A stretch of DNA of 64,000 nucleotides from PLOWO2-12-38-17 sp963709355 (GCA_963709355.1 CAVPVY010000005.1:434001-498000), one strand, 5' to 3'. Positions 45,167-53,247 are shown, counted from the stretch's first letter. Notes: generated by a model from the letters alone, not told the origin. Translations and numbers: made by a program.

Positions 45167-45349
45167 CTATTTTGATTTTTCCTGCTGCATGTCTTCAGTC
45201 AAGACAGCCTGCTGAGACAGGTACAGCTTTACAGCTTCACTAACCATCGTTGTGATATGTTTCCTTGTTGTCTTCTTCATGTGATAGAGCTTTGCCATGT
45301 CTTCTTTGGCAATCTGATTTGCCGCCCAACCGTATTTAACATATCCCAT
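45167..45349 (-). CDS. Small hypothetical protein of the recombinase operon
   Basis: The 60-residue protein begins MGYVKYGWAANQIAKEDM and has TTRKHITTMVSEAVKLYLSQ, a helix that could be a DNA-binding or coiled element. A strong ribosome binding site (AGGAGGAAG) precedes the ATG. It is 20 bases upstream of the split Rad52-like gene and follows another small ORF, as in phage recombination modules. The family is not recognised. Confidence 0.5.
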   Translation of the reverse strand: MGYVKYGWAANQIAKEDMAKLYHMKKTTRKHITTMVSEAVKLYLSQQAVLTEDMQQEKSK

Positions 45350-45376
45350 TTCTTCCTCCTGTTATTTGTTCCCCGG

Positions 45377-45606
45377 CTACGCAACCCGTATCTTTCGTAA
45401 AGGCCTGCTGACCATCATTGCATCGAGCTCCGTCTTTACACGAGACATGTTCTTTGCAATATGGTCACGAAACGTATCGTTGCTTCGGATAATGTCCGCA
45501 TTGACACCATCAAGGATCATGCGGCACTTCTCCACTGCATGAGAAAGCTCGGTGTCGTTGGTAATGTTTAACGCGCTGAAATCGTTAAAGGTTTTGAAAG
45601 AATCTT
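45377..45606 (-). pseudogene. C-terminal part of an unknown gene, 5' end lost
   Basis: A minus-strand frame ending at 45377 encodes SFKTFNDFSALNITNDTELS, AVEKCRMILDGVNADIIRS and ends RPLRKIRVA. No start codon is found before the sequence changes at about 45606 into a glycosyltransferase gene on the other strand. It precedes the 60-residue ORF by 27 bases, so it was the first gene of that small operon. Family not recognised. Confidence 0.5.
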
Positions 45607-46003
45607 TAATAGAACCACTTTTGTTGCAGGCACAATTCTGGCGCCAAGAGAGATTTTGATCGAGATTCCCTATCGTGAAAAGTTCAAGTATTTTGAAGAT
45701 TGGGACCTTTTATTACGTTTAGCTGAGAGTGGAAAAGTAGAATTTTACAATTGTCAGGAACCGTTATACACATATTTTATTCGTAAAAAGGGTGTTCTTT
45801 TTAAGCCGGAATGGTCAATCTACAATATTTTTGAGCGCAATTGTCAGGAGAGAAGAAAAAAAGGGATTGTAGCGTTTGCGTGTCTTGATGAGTTTCTTCA
45901 GTACCTCAAAAAACATCCGCTGGAGCAAATAAAATGGTATGGTTTAGAAGCATTGATTAAATTGAGATTGCAAATACAGAGAAGGATTTCTAAAAATAAT
46001 TAG
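45607..46003 (+). pseudogene. Glycosyltransferase family 2, C-terminal fragment
   Basis: The frame is open from about 45607 (RTTFVAGTILAPREILIEIP) and reads YREKFKYFEDWDLLLRLAES, the motif of GT2 enzymes that includes the ED(W) catalytic-region residues. The N-terminal nucleotide-binding half is missing, cut at the junction. An internal ATG at 45656 gives a 115-residue open frame. It ends one base before the deacetylase gene, so these two were once a normal operon. Confidence 0.7.
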
Positions 46004-46690
46004 ATGAAACAGCTCATCGTAAATTCAGATGACTTGGGATATACCATAGGAATTAATGAAGGAATTATTAAAGCTTATAAGGCTGGGATTGTAACTAGCA
46101 CTTCACTTATGGTGAGAGGTAAAGCAACTTCACACGCAGTTCAAGTAATAAAAGAGCATCCAGAACTAGGACTCGGACTGCATTTCCAAATTGAAGATGA
46201 AGATTGGGGACCCCATCGCCGTATTAAAAATATAATAGCAATGACGTTAATTAAAAGAACTCAAAAAGAATTTTTAAACCAAATAGATATATTCAAGCAA
46301 CTCACAGGGAAAATGCCCGATCATGTAGATAGTCATCACAATACTCACTTTTTGCCTAGAATTAATACTTATATTACCTTATTTTGTCAGAAAAATAATA
46401 TTCCTGTACGTGGTCAAACAAATTACATTGAGTCGTTTTATGGTATACCTTCAATAAAATCATTATCAATCGATAATTTAATTAATATTCTGAGAAATCT
46501 ACCTGAGGGTATTTCAGAACTAGTTTGTCATCCAGGTTTTGTTAGTGCCGATTTGAAAAGCAAATACTCTAGAGAACGTGAATTGGAACTCCAAACTCTT
46601 ACTTCTCAAAAAATAATACATGAGATTGATAGATTAAAAATCAAACTAATCAATTGGAATGACTTCAATAAGAAAAAATCAATAACATAA
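46004..46690 (+). CDS. YdjC/ChbG-family carbohydrate deacetylase
   Basis: The 228-residue protein is of the YdjC family, metal-dependent deacetylases of N-acetyl sugars, often linked to polysaccharide or hopanoid-sugar steps. Metal-binding residues are seen in LIVNSDDLGYTIGINEGI (Asp pair), GLGLHFQIED (His) and PDHVDSHHNTHFLP (His pair). A late CHPG (LVCHPGF) matches the family. The gene is intact, though its neighbours are broken. It may act in O-antigen or glycan synthesis. Confidence 0.87.
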   Translation: MKQLIVNSDDLGYTIGINEGIIKAYKAGIVTSTSLMVRGKATSHAVQVIKEHPELGLGLHFQIEDEDWGPHRRIKNIIAMTLIKRTQKEFLNQIDIFKQLTGKMPDHVDSHHNTHFLPRINTYITLFCQKNNIPVRGQTNYIESFYGIPSIKSLSIDNLINILRNLPEGISELVCHPGFVSADLKSKYSRERELELQTLTSQKIIHEIDRLKIKLINWNDFNKKKSIT

Positions 46691-46708
46691 TGGTATAATT
46701 TTTCCTGA

Positions 46709-46957
46709 GGCTGTGATGACCTTGAGATTAAAAGATTATGTTCGTTTAGTGAAATAGTTCAAGACCAGAAAACAGGCCTCTTATTTGAACCTGGTAGCCC
46801 GGAAGACCTCGCCCTGAAAATGAAGTGGATGATTGAAAATGAAGACGCCTGCATTGAGATGGGCAGGAATGCACGCAGGGAATTTGAGGCGAAATACACG
46901 GCTGAAAAGAATTTTGAGATACTGATGGGGATTTATGAGAAAATATTGGGAAGATAG
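46709..46957 (+). pseudogene. Glycosyltransferase family 4, C-terminal fragment
   Basis: A short frame without a start encodes EIVQDQKTGLLFEPGSPEDL, then MGRNARREFEAKYTAEKN, the typical end of GT4 enzymes (EIVxDGxTGLLxxPGDPxxLA). The N-terminal ~300 residues are missing. Confidence 0.75.
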
Positions 46958-47015
46958 GAAGGTGGGAGGATGGGAAATTGGGAAGGTGGGAGGTTGGATG
47001 TAAACCACGGATGCA
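46950..47015 (+). repeat. GGAAGGTGGGAGG-type low-complexity repeat
   Basis: The run GGAAGGTGGGAGGATGGG is repeated as GGGAAGGTGGGAGGTTGG after GAAATT. It is followed by ACCACGGATGCACATAGATG, a sequence type common as intergenic scatter in such genomes. No gene is seen in 46958-47231. Confidence 0.5.
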
Positions 47016-47231
47016 CATAGATGGATACTGATTGAAAGAAAACTATCGGATAATAGTGTTGGGACAAGGTGTATGTTTATAATGTACAACTTACGACGTA
47101 AGAGGTATAATAAAAAAATGAATAATTCTTGTATTGTTATGATTTAATTTTACGTAGGTCTTTCTAATTGTGAAAACTAAGAAGTGATAGATATTGAAAG
47201 CTATTTTTTGCACATGTATTAGATAAAGAAT

Positions 47232-47501
47232 GTGATGGGAGGAATGGATAAGCGGATTTTTTTCAGCAATCATGCAAAGGTCAAAATGGCAGATAGAGGT
47301 ACTTTTGAAGACGAGGTAATAAAAGCCATTAAAGAAGGGAGTTCTGAACCTTCCAGAAAAGGTCGCCTATTGTTTAGGAAGAATTTTCCGTTTAATAGTA
47401 TGTGGCGGGGAAAACATTATCCGATTAAACAGGTTGCCCCCGTAGTTGCTGATGAAAACGACAGAAAGGTTGTTGTTACTGTGTATGTTTATTATTTTTA
47501 G
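47232..47501 (+). CDS. DUF4258 protein, possible toxin partner
   Basis: The 89-residue protein contains FFSNHAKVKMADRGTFEDEV and later KVVVTVYVYYF, the pattern of DUF4258 proteins, which look like small RelE-type nuclease toxins. The paired DUF2283 gene begins 15 bases after its stop. The pair is a known arrangement in bacterial genomes and is thought to behave as a toxin-antitoxin module; this is inference from context. An alternative start is the ATG at 47244. Confidence 0.75.
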   Translation: MMGGMDKRIFFSNHAKVKMADRGTFEDEVIKAIKEGSSEPSRKGRLLFRKNFPFNSMWRGKHYPIKQVAPVVADENDRKVVVTVYVYYF

Positions 47502-47515
47502 GGAGGTGACACAAG

Positions 47516-47749
47516 ATGAAAATCAGGTATGATGCTGAAGTGGATGCTTTGGACATAAGACTTATTGAGAAGAAAGTAGAATGTGAGGTGATACATCTGA
47601 GTGACCAGGTGAGTGTTGACATAGGGCCCGGCGGCAAAGTGGTAGCTATAGAAATACTGGATGCTTCTGAATTGATTGATGGATTAAAAGAAAAGGGTAT
47701 CGAGATTGACAACATCTTGTTAAAAACACCTTCATCTGCTGGCAAATAG
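47516..47749 (+). CDS. DUF2283 protein, possible antitoxin
   Basis: The 77-residue protein is a DUF2283 domain: MKIRYDAEVDALDIRLIEK, SDQVSVDIGPGGKVVAIEIL and a short C-terminal tail. GGGAGGTGACAC is a strong ribosome binding site. It partners DUF4258 upstream. Confidence 0.85.
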   Translation: MKIRYDAEVDALDIRLIEKKVECEVIHLSDQVSVDIGPGGKVVAIEILDASELIDGLKEKGIEIDNILLKTPSSAGK

Positions 47750-47753
47750 AAAA

Positions 47754-47909
47754 TGGCACATTGACTTCAATTACAATATCTTACCATTCAAAATGCTTCC
47801 ATATGAACAACCCAAAAATCCTGAGGTAAAAGGCGTAAAAAAGAAGGAAATTTACGAACTCTTCCCGCAAGTCAGAAGTTGGATGTCGGATTTAACGAGA
47901 AATTTTTAG
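47754..47909 (+). pseudogene. Fragment, possibly of a SAM methyltransferase
   Basis: A frame with no start runs WHIDFNYNILPFKMLPYEQP, then EVKGVKKKEIYELFPQVRS, and a stop. It resembles the C-terminal segment of methyltransferases common in polysaccharide clusters (KEIYELFPQ). The evidence is weak. It fits the pattern of cut genes around it. Confidence 0.35.
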
Positions 47910-47989
47910 GATTAAAATACTAAAAAATTAGGTCCATTACCTCAAAAATGGTTACAATATTTTGAGGAGGTTATAGTTATAGAAGATAG

Positions 47990-48805
47990 ATGAAAATAAG
48001 GGCATATGAAAGATTCAAACTTTTAATAACGAACAGGGGACTAAAGGAAAATATCTGTGGATATCCGGTTACAACCCTTCCTAAAAATAAATGTATTTCA
48101 GAAATTTCCGACTGGATTCATGATGGCAGGAAAGGAAAGTACTTCGTTTGCGCTAATCCGCATTCCCTCGAGGTAGCCAGAAACTATCCACATTTTGATC
48201 TTGCAATAAGAAATGCCAACCTGATTGTACCGGATGGCATTGGTGTTGTAATTGCCTCCCGGATACTCGGCGGTTCTCTTAGGGAAAGGGTTACCGGAAG
48301 TGATATCTTCCTGGGATTAAGCAATGTCTTAAATAAAGAAAGTAAGTACAGCTATTTCTTCCTCGGCTCTACAAATGAGAACCTGGCTAAAATCAAAGAT
48401 AAGATGGAAATGGATTTCCCTAATATAAAGGTTGTTGGAACTTATTCGCCCCCTTTTAAACACGAATTTAATGACGAGGATAATAGACTAATAGTTGAGG
48501 CTGTAAACCGCGCAAGGCCAGACGTCCTATGGGTGGGTATGACGGCGCCAAAACAGGAAAAGTGGATATACAAGCATAAGGATCAATTGGAAGTAAAGTT
48601 TATTGGCGCTATAGGCGCTGTTTTTGATTTTTATACCGGAAATGTAAAAAGGTCTCACCCTATCTTTCAAAAAGTTGGACTGGAATGGCTCCCCCGGCTT
48701 ATTCGCGAACCCGGCCGCCTGTGGCAGCGCAATTTTATTTCTAATCCATCCTTCCTTTTGCGAGTAAATCATGCTAAATTTCATAATGAATTAAGACGGG
48801 ATTAA
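47990..48805 (+). CDS. WecB/TagA/CpsF-family glycosyltransferase
   Basis: The 271-residue GT26 enzyme adds N-acetylmannosaminuronate- or related sugars to lipid-linked intermediates. It has FVCANPHSLEVARNYPHFD, the RNANLIVPDGIGVVIASRIL signature, the RVTGSDIF motif and VLWVGMTAPKQEKWI. The end (GLEWLPRLIREPGRLWQRN) is normal for the family. A diverged copy of the last ~40 codons reappears at 50085. No membrane segment is needed; family members are peripheral. Confidence 0.92.
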   Translation: MKIRAYERFKLLITNRGLKENICGYPVTTLPKNKCISEISDWIHDGRKGKYFVCANPHSLEVARNYPHFDLAIRNANLIVPDGIGVVIASRILGGSLRERVTGSDIFLGLSNVLNKESKYSYFFLGSTNENLAKIKDKMEMDFPNIKVVGTYSPPFKHEFNDEDNRLIVEAVNRARPDVLWVGMTAPKQEKWIYKHKDQLEVKFIGAIGAVFDFYTGNVKRSHPIFQKVGLEWLPRLIREPGRLWQRNFISNPSFLLRVNHAKFHNELRRD

Positions 48806-49177
48806 CAAGATGTTCAGGATAAAGAAACGACAATACAATCTTGTATATCCTGTTCACCCGGTCTGATTCGTTAATAAATCGGTGCATTTTCCCCCGTTCC
48901 TGCTTTCCCGGTAGCGGCTGGGAGATTACCCGCCTGACCCGGCGTACCTTAGAAGGCGTGATGGTTGGAGATAATCCGTTAAGGGTAAATCGGGCTGCCT
49001 TTGATAGCAACTTCTGTAGCCGCAAGCAGATGAGCCTGCAAGCCTGCAAGCAGACAAGCCTATAAACATGCAAGCTGGAAAGCGGATGCAGATAAACGAC
49101 TCTGCGATTTTGTCAGGATACTCAACCCTCATCTCACGGCGTACATTCCAAATTAAATGAATGTTTTATAAAGGTAA
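48681..49177 (+). repeat. ~500-bp direct repeat, copy A
   Basis: From TGGAATGGCTCC in wecB the region 48681-49177 matches 50085-50600. It covers the wecB 3' end, a GC-richer block from 48895 to 49020 (CCGTTCCTGCTTTCCCGGTA, then GAAGGCGTGATGGTTGG), a short AAGCCTGCAAGC tandem stretch and TTCACGGCGTACATTCC-like sequence (here CTCACGGCGTACATTCC). A further 46 bases (AATACAAGATAAATAAACTG...) at 49300-49346 recur at 50598-50644, so copy B lacks about 120 bases between the two. The GC-rich part might encode a structured RNA, but no family is recognised. Confidence 0.9.
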
Positions 49178-49437
49178 ATTTACCGTTACGCAATCACAAC
49201 TTAAAATAAGAATTACCGGATGATTGGAAGCGTATTAACTGCGATGAAAAACATATATGGAAACCTGCCCTCTGGATACTGAAAAATCGATTTTCAAAAT
49301 AATACAAGATAAATAAACTGGACAGGAAGGACAGGATAAAATAAGATAAAAAATAAAAGTAGACAGGTTAAACAAGATATACAGGACAAAGGAAAGAGAC
49401 AAAATATTGTAAATCTAATTCAAGAGAGGAGTTAATT
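49178..49437. other. Gene-free stretch between repeat A and the TA-like pair
   Basis: This stretch contains AT-rich DNA and GACAGGAAGGACAGGATAAA-type scatter that is also found before the truncated glycosyltransferase at 50644. No gene is visible. Confidence 0.5.
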
Positions 49438-49746
49438 ATGCAAAATTCAATTTTAAAAGAAATTAAAATTAAACTGCCCGATGATATTATCAATGCTGTT
49501 TCAAGTAGTGAAATAATCTCAATGTTGTTAGATAAAGCACTAACCAAGGTAGAGTATTATAAAAGTAAATGTAAGGAATTCGAAGGAAAATATAATATGG
49601 ATTTTTCTTCCTTTAAAAAAAAGGTAGAAAATGCGGGAGAAGAAGAATTTGCCGAGTGGGACGATTTAATGATTTGGGAAGGATATGAATTAGCTTCTCA
49701 TGAATGGATGAAAAAATATGAGGAATTAAAAAGTTGCATGGCATAA
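49438..49746 (+). CDS. Putative antitoxin of a TumE-type pair
   Basis: The 102-residue protein is mostly helical, with KEIKIKLPDDIINAVSSSEI and ISMLLDKALTKVEYYKSKCK. Ribosome binding site GAGAGGAG lies 7 bases before the ATG. Its stop overlaps the next gene by 13 bases, in the antitoxin-then-toxin order. The assignment as antitoxin rests on the partner, with no recognisable DNA-binding motif. Confidence 0.6.
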   Translation: MQNSILKEIKIKLPDDIINAVSSSEIISMLLDKALTKVEYYKSKCKEFEGKYNMDFSSFKKKVENAGEEEFAEWDDLMIWEGYELASHEWMKKYEELKSCMA

Positions 49747-50078
49747 TATCAAAAATAAAGGAATCAAATTTATTTCCTGCAGTTGATATCATTGAATACA
49801 TAGACGAACAGAATGTAAAGTTGATAAAAATAAAAGCACAGGTTAAAGATGGAACGACTTTGTACATTACAGAATTACATACATTTGATTATCAGAAATA
49901 TTCTTATCATTGGCAGCAGAAAACCGGTGAATTAATAATGAGATGGGACAATAAACCACATTGGAAGAACATAAAAACCTTTCCCCACCATAAACATGAG
50001 AAAGGCAATGTATTTCCCTCTTTTAGAGTTAGTATTGATGATGTGATAGAAACAATACTGAATACTATTAACTCATAA
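49734..50078 (+). CDS. TumE-family (DUF6516) toxin-like protein
   Basis: The 114-residue protein contains YSYHWQQKTGELIMRWDNKP, then FPHHKHEKGN, the pattern YxYHWQ...RWDNxPH...FPHHKH of TumE/DUF6516 proteins, which act as toxins paired with TumA. The ATG overlaps the upstream gene by 13 bases. The pair lies between two ~500-bp direct repeats. Confidence 0.75.
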   Translation: MHGIISKIKESNLFPAVDIIEYIDEQNVKLIKIKAQVKDGTTLYITELHTFDYQKYSYHWQQKTGELIMRWDNKPHWKNIKTFPHHKHEKGNVFPSFRVSIDDVIETILNTINS

Positions 50079-50084
50079 AAACAT

Positions 50085-50209
50085 TGGAATGGCTCCCTTT
50101 ACTCATCCGCGAACCCGGCCGCCTCTTGCAGCGCAATTTCATTTCTAATCCATCCTTCCTTCTACGGGTAATTTGTTCAAAATTTCACAATAAATTAAGA
50201 CGGGATTAA
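50085..50209 (+). pseudogene. Duplicate 3' end of the WecB/TagA gene
   Basis: The frame encodes LEWLPLLIREPGRLLQRNFI, then SNPSFLLRVICSKFHNKLRRD and a stop, a diverged copy of the last ~40 residues of the gene at 47990. It is the beginning of direct repeat copy B. Confidence 0.85.
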
Positions 50210-50425
50210 CAAGATGTTCAGGATAAAGAAACGACAATAAAATCTTGTATATCCTGTTCATCAGGTCTAATTCGTTAATAAATCGGTGCATTCCCCCCGT
50301 TCCTGCTTTCCCGGCAGCGGCTGGGAGATTACCCGCCTGACCCGGCGTACCTTAGAAGGCGTGATGGTTGGAGATAATCCGTTAAGGGTAAATCGGGCTG
50401 CCTTTGATAGCAACTTCTGTAGCCG

Positions 50426-50500
50426 CAAGCAGATGAGCCTGCAAGTCTGCAAGCTTACAAGCCTGCAAGCTTACAAGCCTGCAAGCCTACAAGCCTGCTG
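50426..50500 (+). repeat. Short tandem repeat AAGCCTGCAAGCTTAC
   Basis: Units of about 8 or 16 bases (GCAAGCTTACAAGCCT) recur several times; copy A has a shorter, diverged version at 49023-49075. Slippage during replication is the likely cause of the length difference. Confidence 0.8.
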
Positions 50501-50643
50501 GAAAGCGGATGCAGATAAACGACTCTGCGATTTTGTCAGGAGACTCAACCCTCATCTCACGGCGTACATTCCAGATTAAATGAATATTTTATAAAAGTAA
50601 TACAAGATAAATAAACTGGACAGGAAGGACAGGATAAAATAAG

Positions 50644-51249
50644 ATGCATATAAAATTTCTTCAATATGGCGCCGATGTCTTAACATCTGCCCCATCGGAT
50701 GCGCTGGGTGGCCTTGGGCTTGAATCGGGCAAATATATTCTTCAATCCTGCCGTCTCGAACCTGAGAATAATGTCCATCTGGTGATTGAGGCCTATTTAA
50801 AATCAAAAGTGTCTCTATCCCTTGTCATTTTAGGCGATGCGCCAATGGGTGATAAATACAAAGAAAGGCTTCGAGGTATGGCCAACGGTAAAGTACGATT
50901 TTTAGGAGCCATCTATGGCCCGGCTTACAAACAGATCGTTGCACATGCAGGACTATATGTCCATGCACATGAGGTGGGGGGCACAAATCCCTCACTCCTG
51001 GAGGCGATGGCCGTGGGGAAGGTCCCACTGTATTTAGACGTACCCTCTAATCGTGAGGTTGCAGGAGAGGTGGGATTCCCATTTCCCAAGGACTCAGCTT
51101 CTCTTGCTATTTGTCTGAATGACTTAATGCTTAGGATGAATGATGTGCAAGCCCGTGCTGACCAAGCAATGCAGATTATCGAAGAACGGTATTCATGGTC
51201 GTCAGTAGTGGATAAGTATGAAAAATTATTTTATAGTTTGATAGAATAA
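50644..51249 (+). pseudogene. Glycosyltransferase family 4, N-terminally truncated
   Basis: The 201-residue open frame contains YGADVLTSAPSD, ILQSCRLEPENNVHLVIEAY, FLGAIYGPAYKQIVAHAGLY and GGTNPSLLEAMAVGKVPLY, the second Rossmann domain of a GT4 enzyme with its donor-binding Glu in SLLEAM. The first ~170 residues are missing, and the start falls in the scatter sequence that ends repeat B. It may still be translated but cannot be a full enzyme. Confidence 0.85.
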
Positions 51250-51413
51250 TAGCATACTAAATTAATCTGGCCAATCCTGAATAAGTCCAAAACAAAATTT
51301 AACATTACAGTAGTATGATGTCTTTACCTGCTATTCCAACACGAACGGATGGGACCTCGTAGCTCTGGGATATTTAGAGGTTGTGCAAAAAGTCCCTTGT
51401 CTATACAGTCTAT

Positions 51414-51440
51414 GTAAAGCGAAGTGGCACTTCGCTCTAC
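51414..51440. repeat. Palindromic element GTAAAGCGAAGTG/CACTTCGCTCTAC
   Basis: Arms of 13 bases with one mismatch surround a central G at 51427. A longer, perfect palindrome of similar form lies at 52607 beyond the SDR gene. The 300 bases between 51250 and 51545 otherwise show no gene. Confidence 0.6.
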
Positions 51441-51470
51441 AAGTTGTATGCAAAAATAACTTTTTATACA

Positions 51471-51484
51471 GGTTCGAGTCCCGT
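51471..51484 (+). other. Piece of tRNA T-arm sequence, possible attachment-site remnant
   Basis: GGTTCGAGTCCCGT matches 14 bases of the tRNA-Asp T-arm (at 41874-41888 in GGGTTCGAGTCCCGT). The remaining tRNA is absent. It lies at the right side of the rearranged region that starts after tRNA-Asp. The match is short and T-arms are conserved, so the evidence is limited. Confidence 0.35.
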
Positions 51485-51545
51485 TTAATCTTTTCATACA
51501 GTGTTAATACTTCGGTATCTGAAGGGAATATATCTTCAATTATCA

Positions 51546-52520
51546 TTAAAAACCGGTAACTCCAGGTCCCTCTTTTTCTTCAGAAACAGCAATCTTTACA
51601 GCCTCTTTAAATGGGGTTTTCACTATGGGAATAAACTGATCTATACTGTGATCGAGGCAGACAACCTCGTTTTTCAACCCCTCAATAAGAGGATGTGCAA
51701 TACCCGATGATACAGGAGTTACCAAATCCACCCAGTAGGCAGCAAGGCGGGGTGTTAAAAAAGGCATGCGGAATATGATCCTTCGGGTTATTCCCCTTGC
51801 ATCCGCATACTGATCCATCATCTCCCGGTAGGTTAGAATCTCTGGCCCTCCAATATCAAATCTTTTTCCAGCCGTTTCAGGATTTAAAAGGCATTCCACA
51901 AGATAAGTCAAGACATCCCGCACGGCAATGGGTTGAATCCTTGTATCTATCCACTTTGGACATAGCATAACGAACAAACGCTCCACAAGATATCTTAGCA
52001 TTTCAAAGGATGCACCGCCTGCCCCTATGATGACGGCTGCGCGGAGAATAGTGGGAGATGGCTTTCCGGAAGAAAGTATTTCTGCAACCTCTGTCCTGCT
52101 TTTTAAATGTTCCGAGAGATTTGTTCCCCTCTCTCCGAGGCCACCGAGATAAAGTACCCTCTTCAGTCCTTCAGCATCTGCTGCGGTAATAAAGTTTTTT
52201 GCAGCACGTTTATCCATTTTGGCAAATTCAGCATTTTTGAAGAGACTCTTTCCACCCAGAGAGTGGACAAGATAGTAAGCAGAGTGAATACCATGAAGAG
52301 CATCTCTTAACCCATTGCCCTTGACAAGGTCACCGCTTACAACCTCAATAGCCGAATTTCTCCGGATAAGGGCAGAGACTTTATGCAGATTGCGCACCAA
52401 CAGCCTCAGCTTGATGTTTCTTTGGGAAAGTTCGGGTATCAGCCTGCTTCCTATAAAACCAGTACCACCGAGAACAAGCACCTTGTCATCTGATTTGAGT
52501 ACTACTTCTTTGTTAAGCAT
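51546..52520 (-). CDS. Atypical SDR / NAD(P)H-binding epimerase-like protein
   Basis: The 324-residue protein begins with a dinucleotide-binding motif VLVLGGTGFIGSRLIPEL (about 14-31), then VRNLHKVSALI and DALHGIHSAYYLVHSLGG. This is the NmrA-like/complex I NDUFA9-type atypical SDR group. The middle has TILRAAVIIGAGGASFEML and DIGGPEILTYREMM, both typical of that group. There is no YxxxK pair in the classical place. The biological substrate is unknown. It is flanked by two palindromic elements. Confidence 0.8.
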   Translation of the reverse strand: MLNKEVVLKSDDKVLVLGGTGFIGSRLIPELSQRNIKLRLLVRNLHKVSALIRRNSAIEVVSGDLVKGNGLRDALHGIHSAYYLVHSLGGKSLFKNAEFAKMDKRAAKNFITAADAEGLKRVLYLGGLGERGTNLSEHLKSRTEVAEILSSGKPSPTILRAAVIIGAGGASFEMLRYLVERLFVMLCPKWIDTRIQPIAVRDVLTYLVECLLNPETAGKRFDIGGPEILTYREMMDQYADARGITRRIIFRMPFLTPRLAAYWVDLVTPVSSGIAHPLIEGLKNEVVCLDHSIDQFIPIVKTPFKEAVKIAVSEEKEGPGVTGF

Positions 52521-52606
52521 AGTTTATTGCAAATCTGACGGATTGCTAATAAGAGAAAAGGAACTGAATCGTTTTCAGCACATCAAGCCATGAGAGGGAG
52601 GGATAA

Positions 52607-52652
52607 CTTAGCAGGTAGAACGGCGAGCATGCTCGCCGTTCTACCTGCTAAG
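52607..52652. repeat. Perfect 46-base palindrome
   Basis: CTTAGCAGGTAGAACGGCGA (then GCA) is followed by its exact reverse complement, giving 23-base arms with no loop, centred between 52629 and 52630. Such perfect palindromes can extrude cruciforms; in RNA it would be a long stem, possibly a terminator for the SDR gene or the upstream gene, but no T-run follows. REP-like origin is possible. Confidence 0.85.
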
Positions 52653-52765
52653 CTTGTAATATACTGGAATATATCCTATCGGACGAGAGACCCTTATCGT
52701 GTTTCTTTCAAAACGTAGATGGCTATTTTGATAGAAAAAAGGCACCACGCATGCGCATCTGATTT

Positions 52766-53218
52766 TTAGTCCCATTGATATACGTTGTCATCGTAATACA
52801 GTTCAAGCTTGTGTTTGTGTTTTAGTTCTTCCTGTGCTAAGATTTTACATAATTTTTTCATCTCAGGATTATCAGAGGACTTAGCCATACTTACATAGAA
52901 GTTATAGGATTTCTGTTCTTTCTTCATGGCTACAATCAGCACATCCTGAAAGTCCTTGATTTCGTGGACGTCTTTATCAACGAGATATTCAGCAATATGA
53001 AGGTCTTGAATTTTAGCAGGCTTGAATTGTTTAATTTTAGAGACATCAAATTTTTGCAACATTTCCTTATGTTTCAATTCTTCAGCGGCAAGCTCCTTTA
53101 GCCATAACTGAGCCGCTGGATCTTTCACGAATTTTAACGCATCCATATAAAATTTGTATGCCTTATCTTCCTGTTGCGCAGCCTGTTTAATAATTTCCTT
53201 TACATCCATCGTTGCCAT
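52766..53218 (-). CDS. Rubrerythrin-like ferritin-fold diiron protein
   Basis: The 150-residue protein forms two ferritin-like helix pairs. The ligand motifs are QEDKAYKFYMDA with ELAAEELKHKE, then KKEQKSYNFYVSMA with LAQEELKHKH, giving the two ExxH pairs of a diiron centre. Rubrerythrins reduce hydrogen peroxide or O2. The rubredoxin domain is absent, but a separate rubredoxin gene lies 1.6 kb upstream in the same direction. Ribosome binding site AGGAGGGGGG is strong. It follows trxB by 30 bases, so the set is probably one transcript. Confidence 0.85.
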   Translation of the reverse strand: MATMDVKEIIKQAAQQEDKAYKFYMDALKFVKDPAAQLWLKELAAEELKHKEMLQKFDVSKIKQFKPAKIQDLHIAEYLVDKDVHEIKDFQDVLIVAMKKEQKSYNFYVSMAKSSDNPEMKKLCKILAQEELKHKHKLELYYDDNVYQWD

Positions 53219-53247
53219 GCCCCCCCTCCTTTTTCAGTATGTAAAAT

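Larger units (their letters stand above)
50085..50600 (+). repeat. ~500-bp direct repeat, copy B
   Basis: This matches 48681-49177 in order and orientation, with substitutions in the coding part and an expanded tandem stretch at 50426-50500. Confidence 0.9.

Noticed and set aside
46746..47089. Minus-strand frames antisense to the GT4 fragment and the low-complexity repeat
   Set aside because: They are Ser/Pro/Phe-rich products of the GGAAGGTGGGAGG repeat and have no family.
48841..49137. Frames in the GC-rich repeat block (74 residues plus, 68-99 residues minus)
   Set aside because: They are found in both repeat copies but have no family, no clear ribosome binding site and cross the tandem repeats. 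Kept only as a possible non-coding element.
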